Assembly: GCA_031289445.1 (NCBI GenBank) | Contig: JAITPL010000189.1 | Location: forward strand, 1 to 7,492 | From: Tannerella sp. | GTDB lineage: Bacteria > Bacteroidota > Bacteroidia > Bacteroidales > Tannerellaceae | Direction: 5' to 3' | DNA: 7,492 nt | In this document: piece after piece, positions 1 through 7,492 of the stretch | Position numbering within the stretch: the stretch's first letter is position 1 | Layout: every line of letters starts with the position of its first letter | Translations under genes and position numbers: made by a program | Notes under the pieces: generated by a model | What the model was told of the DNA's origin: nothing | Database searches by the model: none | What the model saw: the letters and a program-made list of their open reading frames with translations, nothing else

Positions 1-44
1 ACGGTATCTCTCTGATGATGATTCGCGCTTTCTCCGGGGGATAA
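1..44 (+). CDS. thiS: ThiS sulfur-carrier protein, C-terminal end only
   Basis: Only the last 13 complete codons are present (first full codon at position 3), reading GISLMMIRAFSGG before a TAA stop at 42-44. A hydrophobic strand followed by a terminal Gly-Gly is the signature of ThiS, the small ubiquitin-like protein whose C-terminal glycine is adenylated by ThiF and then thiocarboxylated to carry sulfur to ThiG. The placement, 16 bp upstream of a ThiE-family gene and in the same operon as thiG and thiH, fits the thiS-first order of Bacteroides thiamine operons. The call rests on this short tail plus context. Another Gly-Gly-ending ubiquitin-like carrier such as MoaD is possible in principle but unlikely here. 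Confidence 0.8.
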   Translation, partial: GISLMMIRAFSGG

Positions 45-60
45 CAAAAATTCAGCTTTA

Positions 61-801
61 ATGAGACTAATAATAATTACTGCCGATAAACTGTTGGCCG
101 GCGAAGGCGATGCTATCAACCTCCTCTTTGAAAACGGAATGGAGACTTTGCATATTCGCAAGCCGAAGGTTATGGCGGAAGGGATAGAGGCGCTGTTAAA
201 TGATATTGATGAAAAGTTTCATCCGTGCATTGTCCTTCACGACCACTACGAGTTGACGAACAGATACAACCTTAAAGGCATTCATCTGAACAGTCGCAAC
301 CCGGTAGCGCCCACGCAATTCGGATTTGATGACAGTAGGACAATAAGCCGTTCCTGCCATACAATCAAAGAGGTCACGGATGTAATCGGGGCAGATAATT
401 CGGATGTAATCGGAACAGTCGCTTCGGATGCAATCGGAGCAGCTGATTCTGATGCAATCGTTGATTCGGATGCAATTGGAACAGCTGATTCAAGGTCTGT
501 AGCTTTGAGTTATGTATTCCTCAGTCCTGTATTCGACAGCATTTCAAAAGTCGGATACCGGCAGGGTTTTACTTCGGAAGAGCTTCTAAGTTACCGGATG
601 CAGGGATTTATCAACAAGCGCGTCATAGCCTTGGGTGGAATATATGCCGGTAACATTTCGGAGATTCGCCGGTATGGTTTTGGAGGCGTTGCTGTCTTGG
701 GCGCACTCTGGGAAGGTTATATTAAAGACCGCGACAGGGAAAAGCTGTTGGAGCGCTTCAGGTTACTGCAAGATAAATGTACGGAGATTACTGCAAGATA
801 A
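61..801 (+). CDS. ThiE/TenI-family protein (thiamine phosphate synthase paralogue) with internal repeat insertion
   Basis: This is a 246-residue TIM-barrel protein of the ThiE/TenI family. Family landmarks are degenerate relative to true ThiE: LHIRKPK (30-36) for the QLRxK strand, LHDHYEL (59-65) for the INDR strand, GIHLNSRN (73-80) where ThiE has GVHLGxxD, SPVFDSISK (155-163) where ThiE has GPxxxTxTK, and ALGGI (190-194) with GGVAVLGALW (208-217) for the phosphate-binding end. It may be a second thiamine phosphate synthase, a TenI-like thiazole tautomerase, or an accessory protein; sequence alone does not decide. Residues 107-144 are a low-complexity array of about five DAIG(A/T)xDS-like units between the helix after SRSCH and the strand starting SYVFLSP, where family members have a short loop. 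The last residues (TEITAR) look altered by a 25-bp duplication. It starts 16 bp after thiS, with no strong Shine-Dalgarno. Confidence 0.85.
   Translation: MRLIIITADKLLAGEGDAINLLFENGMETLHIRKPKVMAEGIEALLNDIDEKFHPCIVLHDHYELTNRYNLKGIHLNSRNPVAPTQFGFDDSRTISRSCHTIKEVTDVIGADNSDVIGTVASDAIGAADSDAIVDSDAIGTADSRSVALSYVFLSPVFDSISKVGYRQGFTSEELLSYRMQGFINKRVIALGGIYAGNISEIRRYGFGGVAVLGALWEGYIKDRDREKLLERFRLLQDKCTEITAR
379..492 (+). repeat. In-frame 24-bp tandem repeat array (about 4.75 copies)
   Basis: Five consecutive units begin at 379, 403, 427, 451 and 469. Each starts GAT-G(T/C)A-AT(C/T) and ends in a serine codon. Four units are 24 bp and the fourth is 18 bp, with two codons missing. They encode DVIGADNS, DVIGTVAS, DAIGAADS, DAIVDS and DAIGTADS. 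All length changes are multiples of three, so the reading frame of the host gene is kept. The units differ by both silent and replacement changes, so the array is not a fresh duplication. Confidence 0.9.
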
Positions 802-812
802 ATGTATGGAAG
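763..812 (+). repeat. 25-bp tandem duplication at the paralogue/thiE junction
   Basis: Copy 1 is 763-787 and copy 2 is 788-812. They are identical over the first 19 bases (ttactgcaagataaatgta) and match at 22 of 25 positions. Because 25 is not a multiple of three, the second copy is read in another frame by the upstream gene and supplies its present TAA stop at 799-801. Reading directly from the codon before copy 1 into copy 2 would give a C-terminus LLQDKCMEE and a TGA at 815-817, overlapping the thiE ATG at 814 as ATGA. Confidence 0.9.
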
Positions 813-813
813 A

Positions 814-1443
814 ATGAAAGGACTGCTTTTTATCACACACCAAACCGAGCGGTACGGTTACCTGCAATCTGCCGAACTCGCTTTACAGGGCGGATGCCGG
901 CAGATACAGCTTCGGATGAAGCAGGCGTCTCCGGCAGAGGTTGAAGCCCTTGCCCGCCAACTGAAACGCCGCTGCGACGCCTGCAACGCAAGTCTGTATA
1001 TCGACGACCATGTGGATATATGTTTTAATGTCAAGGCCGCGGGCGTGCATCTCGGCAAAAACGACATGCCTCCTTCGGAAGCTCGCCGCATACTTGGCGA
1101 AGGTTTCATCATCGGCGGAACTGCCGACACATTTGAAAGAGTTCTGGAGATGCAGCGGCAAGGCGTTGATTACATCGGTCTCGGTCCATTCCGGTTTACG
1201 GAGACTAAAAAGAATCTCAGCCCTGTGCTCGGACTTGAGGGATACAACGAAATCATCCGCCTCTGCCGGAACAACAACATAGATATACCCATCCTTGCGA
1301 TAGGAGGCATTACCCCGGACGATATTCCGGCAATAATGCGTACCGGCGTTGCAGGCATAGCTTTATCGTCGGCCATACTTCGCGCCGCCGACCCGGTCGA
1401 AGCTACAAGACGGATTAACGATTTAACAAACACAACAATATGA
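814..1443 (+). CDS. thiE: Thiamine-phosphate synthase ThiE
   Basis: ThiE couples HMP pyrophosphate to the thiazole phosphate, giving thiamine phosphate in the cytoplasm. The 209-residue TIM barrel carries the expected motifs: IQLRMK (31-36), IDDH (63-66, where many family members have INDR), GVHLGKND (77-84), GGTADT (101-106), FTETKK (128-133, the TxTK diphosphate-binding loop), AIGGI (162-166) and GIALSSAI (181-188). It is far closer to canonical ThiE than the upstream paralogue and is probably the main synthase. I chose the ATG at 814 because the protein then begins MKGLLFITH at the first strand, GGAAGA lies just upstream, and a stop-start overlap can be inferred there. An in-frame ATG at 802, directly after the upstream stop, would add four residues (MYGR). 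Its TGA overlaps the thiG start by 4 bp, suggesting translational coupling. Confidence 0.93.
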   Translation: MKGLLFITHQTERYGYLQSAELALQGGCRQIQLRMKQASPAEVEALARQLKRRCDACNASLYIDDHVDICFNVKAAGVHLGKNDMPPSEARRILGEGFIIGGTADTFERVLEMQRQGVDYIGLGPFRFTETKKNLSPVLGLEGYNEIIRLCRNNNIDIPILAIGGITPDDIPAIMRTGVAGIALSSAILRAADPVEATRRINDLTNTTI

Positions 1444-2210
1444 AGAAATTAGTTATTGCAGGCGTAGAGTTCGATTCGCGCCTCTTTCTGGGAACAGGCA
1501 AATTCAGTTCCAACGAAATAATGAGCCGGGCCATCGACGCATCGGGCACGGAGATGGTTACTGTAGCCATGAAACGTCTTGACGTCAACAACCGGGATGA
1601 CGACGACATGCTTCGCCACGTTACCAAACCCGCGGTGCGTCTGTTGCCCAATACTTCGGGGGTACGCAATGCACGGGAGGCGGTTTTTGCTGCCCGGCTT
1701 GCCCGCGAAGCCTTCGAGACCGACTGGCTCAAGCTGGAGATTCATCCCGACCCCAAATACCTGCTTCCCGACCCTGTCGAAACCCTGCGGGCTACCGAAG
1801 AGCTGGCTCGTGACGGCTTTGTGGTGCTGCCTTACATTCAGGCCGACCCGGTGCTGTGCAAGTTGCTCGAAAGTGCAGGCGCGGCGACCGTCATGCCGCT
1901 TGGCGCTCCCATCGGAACCAACCGCGGACTGCTCACCCGCGATTTGCTTGCCATCATCATCGAGCAGAGCAACATACCGGTAGTCGTGGATGCCGGAATA
2001 GGTGCGCCTTCACATGCCGCCGAAGCGATGGAGATGGGCGCCGACGCCGTGCTCGTCAACACCGCCATAGCCATCGCCGGCGACCCTGTGGCCATGTCCG
2101 AGGCATTCCGGCTGGCCGTCTGTGCCGGACGGATGGCTTACGAGGCGCGACTGGCCGGCCAACTCTACGTTGCCGAAGCCAGCAGTCCTTTGACTTCGTT
2201 TTTAATGTAA
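1440..2210 (+). CDS. thiG: Thiazole synthase ThiG
   Basis: ThiG forms the thiazole phosphate ring from 1-deoxy-xylulose 5-phosphate, dehydroglycine (from ThiH) and the ThiS thiocarboxylate. The 256-residue length is normal for the family. DWLKLE (95-100) holds the lysine, K98, that by family knowledge forms the Schiff base with the sugar phosphate; E100 follows it. [13 protein letters not shown] (152-164), VVVDAGIG (181-188, with D184) and VLVNTAIA (204-211) are the conserved barrel motifs. The start codon overlaps the thiE stop as ATGA (1440-1443) in an A-rich leader without a clear Shine-Dalgarno. thiC follows after 15 bp. ThiG and ThiH usually work as a pair, and both are intact here. Confidence 0.97.
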   Translation: MKKLVIAGVEFDSRLFLGTGKFSSNEIMSRAIDASGTEMVTVAMKRLDVNNRDDDDMLRHVTKPAVRLLPNTSGVRNAREAVFAARLAREAFETDWLKLEIHPDPKYLLPDPVETLRATEELARDGFVVLPYIQADPVLCKLLESAGAATVMPLGAPIGTNRGLLTRDLLAIIIEQSNIPVVVDAGIGAPSHAAEAMEMGADAVLVNTAIAIAGDPVAMSEAFRLAVCAGRMAYEARLAGQLYVAEASSPLTSFLM

Positions 2211-3974
<1,764 letters not shown>

Positions 3975-3978
3975 TATT

Positions 3979-4051
3979 ATCTCCTTTGTAACACAGTAAA
4001 AAGAAACGGTAAGGTTTCAAACAATCTCCTTTGTAACACAGTAAAAAGAAA
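3979..4051 (+). repeat. 28-bp direct repeat in the thiC-thiH gap
   Basis: Positions 3979-4006 and 4024-4051 are identical over 28 bases, at a period of 45 bp. Each begins atctcctttgtaacacag and ends in an A-rich run. The downstream copy ends on the A of the thiH ATG. The upstream copy continues ACGG where the downstream one continues ATGG, so it carries a start-like triplet with C for T. The 17 bases after the first copy (4007-4023) do not resemble the start of thiH beyond the first few positions. No hairpin or T-run suggests a terminator. Confidence 0.93.
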
Positions 4052-5157
4052 TGGATTTTAAAGATTATGATTGGGACAGTATCAAGTCCCGTGTTTATGC
4101 CAAGACTGCGCAGGATGTCGAATGCGCCCTGCACAAGAGCGGTTTTCTGACGGTGGATGATTTTATGGCGCTTGTCTCGCCGGCTGCCTCGCGGTACATC
4201 GAGCCGATGGCCGCGCTGAGCCGGCGATATACTCAACAGCGTTTCGGCAAGACCATACAGTTTTATGTGCCGCTTTATCTCACCAACTCGTGTGTGAATC
4301 ACTGTGTCTATTGCGGTTTCAACCGTAACAACGACATCCGGCGCATTATCCTCACCGACGAACAGATAAGGCGCGAAATCGAAGGTATCAAGCAGATTGG
4401 CGACTTTCGGCACATCCTGCTCGTTACCGGCGAGAATCCCCGCGATGCCGGAGTTGATTACCTTGAGAACGCAATCCGGCTTGTACGGCCGTTCTTCCAG
4501 TCGATCTCGATTGAAGTGCAGCCGCTCAAAACGGATGAATACCGCAGGCTCACCGAGAGCGGACTGAATGCCGTTTATTGCTATCAGGAGACTTACAACC
4601 GCGCAAACTACAAACGGTATCACCCGAAAGGGATGAAGTCGAAGTTCGACTGGCGATTGGATGCTTTCGACCGCATGGGGCAGGCCGGCGTGCACAAAAC
4701 AGGTCTCGGAGTGCTTATCGGCCTCGAAGACTGGCGTACCGACGTGGCAGTGATGGCCGCGCATCTCGCATATCTGAAGCGTACTTACTGGCAAACGAAA
4801 TATTCCATCTCCTTCCCGCGAATGCGTCCTCACGAGGGCGAGGTGTTTCAACCCAACGTGGTGATGAGCGACCGCGAGCTGGCGCAGTTGATATTTGCAT
4901 TCCGCATCTTCGACCACGACGTGGAGATGACGCTCTCGACACGCGAGGCCGCCGCTTTTCGCGACAATATGACTACCCTCGGTATCACTTCCCTAAGTGC
5001 AGGCTCGAAAACCGACCCCGGAGGCTATGCGGTCTTCAAGCAGGAGCTGGAGCAGTTTGCCGTCAACGACGACCGCAGTCCCGCCGCCGTTCTTGCCGCC
5101 GTCCGCTCGCAAGGCTATGAAGTGGTGTGGAAAGACTGGGACCTCAGCCTGCAATGA
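4051..5157 (+). CDS. thiH: 2-iminoacetate synthase (tyrosine lyase) ThiH
   Basis: ThiH is a radical-SAM enzyme that cleaves tyrosine to p-cresol and dehydroglycine (2-iminoacetate), the substrate passed to ThiG. The 368-residue protein has the radical-SAM Cx3Cx2C motif at C81, C85 and C88 (CVNHCVYCGF), followed by LLVTGE (123-128), SIEVQPL (153-159) and GLNAVYCYQETY (171-182). The C-terminal part, with SFPRMRPHEG (254-263) and SAGSKTDPGGY (316-326), matches the domain shared by biotin and thiamine synthesis radical-SAM enzymes. The ATG lies at the end of a 28-bp direct repeat, and its leader is A-rich with no strong Shine-Dalgarno. It is the last recognisable gene of the operon. thiF, often next in Bacteroides, is absent. 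Use of ThiH rather than ThiO points to an anaerobic host. Confidence 0.97.
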   Translation: MDFKDYDWDSIKSRVYAKTAQDVECALHKSGFLTVDDFMALVSPAASRYIEPMAALSRRYTQQRFGKTIQFYVPLYLTNSCVNHCVYCGFNRNNDIRRIILTDEQIRREIEGIKQIGDFRHILLVTGENPRDAGVDYLENAIRLVRPFFQSISIEVQPLKTDEYRRLTESGLNAVYCYQETYNRANYKRYHPKGMKSKFDWRLDAFDRMGQAGVHKTGLGVLIGLEDWRTDVAVMAAHLAYLKRTYWQTKYSISFPRMRPHEGEVFQPNVVMSDRELAQLIFAFRIFDHDVEMTLSTREAAAFRDNMTTLGITSLSAGSKTDPGGYAVFKQELEQFAVNDDRSPAAVLAAVRSQGYEVVWKDWDLSLQ

Positions 5158-5173
5158 ATTGTGAATTATTTTT

Positions 5174-5305
5174 TTTCCATCGGGGATACATATCAATAGA
5201 ACACGGAATTGTCAACACCCTTTCCCCATGGGGGATTCATATCAATAGAAGCGACAATTATCGCCACCCTTTAATCCCCGTATGGGGATTCACAAACATA
5301 ATCAA
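5174..5305 (+). repeat. Imperfect ~49-bp tandem repeats downstream of thiH
   Basis: There are about two and a half units: 5174-5220, 5221-5269 and a partial one from 5270. Each opens with TTT and a C-run/G-run core (ccatcggggat, ccccatgggggat, ccccgtatggggat). The first two share the exact 13-mer catatcaatagaa at 5189-5201 and 5238-5250, exactly 49 bp apart, and similar AATT-TC-CACCC tails. The third diverges after ggggattcac. The G/C cores can form hairpins. Confidence 0.8.
5273..5290. repeat. Perfect 7-bp inverted repeat with a 4-nt loop
   Basis: AATCCCC (5273-5279), loop GTAT (5280-5283) and GGGGATT (5284-5290) pair perfectly. It is the core of the third repeat unit. The corresponding core of the second unit contains the 10-bp palindrome CCCCATGGGG at 5224-5233. 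No T-run follows on either strand, so it is not a standard intrinsic terminator, though it could mark the 3' end of the thi transcript. Confidence 0.6.
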
Positions 5306-5384
5306 ACAGGCAAATACATCTTCTACCGGTATAATAACGTGAAACCTCTACGAGATTTTGGTTGGGGTGAGATAAAACGCAATT

Positions 5385-5404
5385 TGCCGGTAAGAAATCC
5401 GGCA
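5385..5404. repeat. Small inverted repeat upstream of groES
   Basis: TGCCGG (5385-5390) and CCGGCA (5399-5404) form a 6-bp stem with an 8-nt loop. No T-run follows. It may be a weak RNA hairpin or a protein-binding site, or chance. Confidence 0.35.
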
Positions 5405-5420
5405 CTCATTCCGTCATTAT

Positions 5421-5482
5421 GTCAGGCGGGCATAAATTTTGGCGGGCGGTCAGCTGCTAAAATGTCAGTTTTGGGGTGTCAT
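5421..5482 (+). repeat. GTCA and GGCGGGC direct repeats upstream of the groES promoter
   Basis: GGCGGGC occurs at 5425-5431 and 5441-5447. GTCA occurs at 5421, 5449, 5464 and 5478, with one more at 5413. TGTCA recurs 14 bp apart directly upstream of the candidate promoter. The density is suggestive of an activator or repressor site, but no regulator can be named. Confidence 0.35.
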
Positions 5483-5488
5483 ACAGCT

Positions 5489-5521
5489 TTGGCACGATAT
5501 TCGTATAATTATGGGTGCTAA
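5489..5521. promoter_or_regulatory. CIRCE-like inverted repeat with wide spacing
   Basis: TTGGCAC (5489-5495) and GTGCTAA (5515-5521) are inverted repeats matching at 6 of 7 positions. The right arm with its flank, GGGTGCTAA, matches 8 of 9 bases of the CIRCE half-site GAGTGCTAA. The arms are 19 bp apart, against 13 bp between the same bases in CIRCE, so HrcA binding is doubtful. The position over the putative promoter of a groESL operon is what makes it worth recording. Confidence 0.25.
5490..5505 (+). promoter_or_regulatory. Candidate groESL promoter, sigma-54-like -24/-12 element
   Basis: The string TGGCACGATATTCGTA fits the sigma-54 consensus TGGCACG-N4-TTGCW perfectly at the -24 box (5490-5496). 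It fits less well at the -12 box, where TCGTA replaces TTGCA and the usual GC is GT. The spacing is correct. A TATAAT hexamer overlaps its 3' end (5504-5509), but no -35 hexamer sits 17 bp upstream. The Bacteroides -7 consensus TAnnTTTG is approached by TAATTATG (5506-5513), but the nearest TTTG is only 14 bp upstream, too close for a -33 box. The predicted start would be about 5516, giving a leader of about 50 nt. Confidence 0.45.
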
Positions 5522-5565
5522 CTAAAAAACGTATTATATATTAACAATTAAAATTTTTCAGAATC

Positions 5566-5835
5566 ATGAACATTAAACCATTAGCAGACAGGGTTTTAAT
5601 TAAACCCGCAGATGCAGAGGAAAAAACGGCGAGTGGCATTATCATTCCCGACTCTGCCAAAGAGAAGCCGTTGAAGGGCGAGGTTATCGCCGCCGGCAAA
5701 GGAACGAAGGACGAGGAAATGGTGTTGAAAGAAGGCGACAAGGTCTTGTACGGCAAGTATGCCGGTACCGAAATCGAGTTTGACGATACCAAGTATCTTA
5801 TCATGCGTCAATCCGACGTTCTTGCGATTATTTAA
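5566..5835 (+). CDS. groES: Co-chaperonin GroES
   Basis: GroES is the 10-kDa lid that caps GroEL and closes the folding chamber in the cytoplasm. The 89-residue length is normal for the single-domain family. The N-terminus [13 protein letters not shown] (2-14) is the family signature. Residues about 16-32 form the mobile loop, with the hydrophobic SGIIIP segment that docks on the GroEL apical domain. [14 protein letters not shown] (57-70) and the final [12 protein letters not shown] complete the barrel. The start is preceded by an A/T-rich leader without a Shine-Dalgarno, as usual in Bacteroidota. groEL follows after 30 bp, so the two are cotranscribed. A long gap and candidate promoter upstream suggest expression independent of the thi operon. 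Confidence 0.98.
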   Translation: MNIKPLADRVLIKPADAEEKTASGIIIPDSAKEKPLKGEVIAAGKGTKDEEMVLKEGDKVLYGKYAGTEIEFDDTKYLIMRQSDVLAII

Positions 5836-5859
5836 CTAATTATAAACTAAAATGCATAA

Positions 5860-7492
<1,633 letters not shown>

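Larger units (their letters stand above)
5158..5565. other. 408-bp non-coding interval between thiH and groES
   Basis: No convincing gene lies here. Short open frames spanning it read through the repeats, resemble no family I know, and have no plausible start. The 5' third has an eight-T run at 5169-5176 and the ~49-bp repeats. The middle (about 5305-5410) shows only a small hairpin. The 3' part has GTCA-rich direct repeats, a sigma-54-like element and an A/T-rich leader into groES. Confidence 0.7.

Noticed and set aside
1..60. TPP riboswitch leader
   Set aside because: The first bases are thiS coding sequence followed by a 16-bp gap. Any riboswitch would be upstream of thiS, outside the window. 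No riboswitch-like sequence was seen in the thiG-thiC or thiC-thiH gaps either.
635..817. 60-codon + strand frame overlapping the end of the ThiE-like paralogue
   Set aside because: Not a separate gene. Only its final LLQDKCMEE is informative, as the probable original C-terminus of the paralogue before the 25-bp duplication.
5155..5178. Intrinsic terminator after thiH at the eight-T run
   Set aside because: The preceding sequence offers only a weak AATT/AATT pairing and no G/C-rich stem, so a standard terminator is not supported.
5174..5305. Possible CRISPR array
   Set aside because: The conserved part and the variable part together are only 47-49 bp, the copies are degenerate, and there are fewer than three. 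No cas gene is nearby.
5127..5521. Short open frames of 71 and 79 codons in the thiH-groES interval
   Set aside because: One starts inside thiH out of frame and both read through imperfect DNA repeats. There is no recognisable domain or plausible ribosome site.
5495..5521. Canonical CIRCE operator (arms 9 bp apart) around the GGGTGCTAA half-site
   Set aside because: The sequence at the expected left-arm position (5495-5503) does not match TTAGCACTC. Only a wider-spaced partial left arm exists.

Overview
The window looks like a chromosomal segment of a member of Bacteroidota, probably an anaerobic Bacteroidales. The gene order thiS / ThiE-like / thiE / thiG / thiC / thiH resembles that known in Bacteroides. 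The starts lack a strong Shine-Dalgarno sequence and sit in A/T-rich leaders. The thiazole branch uses ThiH, the radical-SAM tyrosine lyase typical of anaerobes, rather than the oxidase ThiO. The genus cannot be fixed from the sequence alone.

Layout, all on the + strand. Positions 1-44 hold the last codons of thiS, ending in the Gly-Gly tail. Position 61-801 is a ThiE/TenI-family paralogue. Then come thiE (814-1443), thiG (1440-2210), thiC (2226-3974) and thiH (4051-5157), packed closely enough to form one operon. A 408-bp non-coding interval (5158-5565) holds imperfect ~49-bp repeats, two small hairpins and a candidate promoter. It is followed by groES (5566-5835) and groEL (5866 to the window end, 3' end missing).

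How the genes work together: ThiC makes the pyrimidine HMP-P from AIR. ThiH cleaves tyrosine to dehydroglycine. ThiG condenses dehydroglycine with deoxyxylulose phosphate and sulfur carried on the ThiS C-terminus. ThiE joins the two halves into thiamine phosphate. ThiF (ThiS activation), ThiD and ThiL are not in the window. The start of the operon, where a TPP riboswitch would be expected, lies outside it. GroES/GroEL are the standard chaperonin pair and probably a separate transcription unit.

The gene content is conventional, and I see no new multi-gene system. What stands out is a cluster of short sequence duplications confined to the thiamine half: a ~24-bp in-frame repeat array inside the ThiE-like paralogue, a 25-bp tandem duplication at the paralogue/thiE junction that shifted the paralogue's C-terminal frame and removed a probable ATGA stop-start overlap, a 28-bp direct repeat ending on the thiH start codon, and the ~49-bp repeats after thiH. 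None is seen in groESL. The groES upstream region also carries a sigma-54-like -24 element overlapping a CIRCE-like inverted repeat of non-standard spacing.
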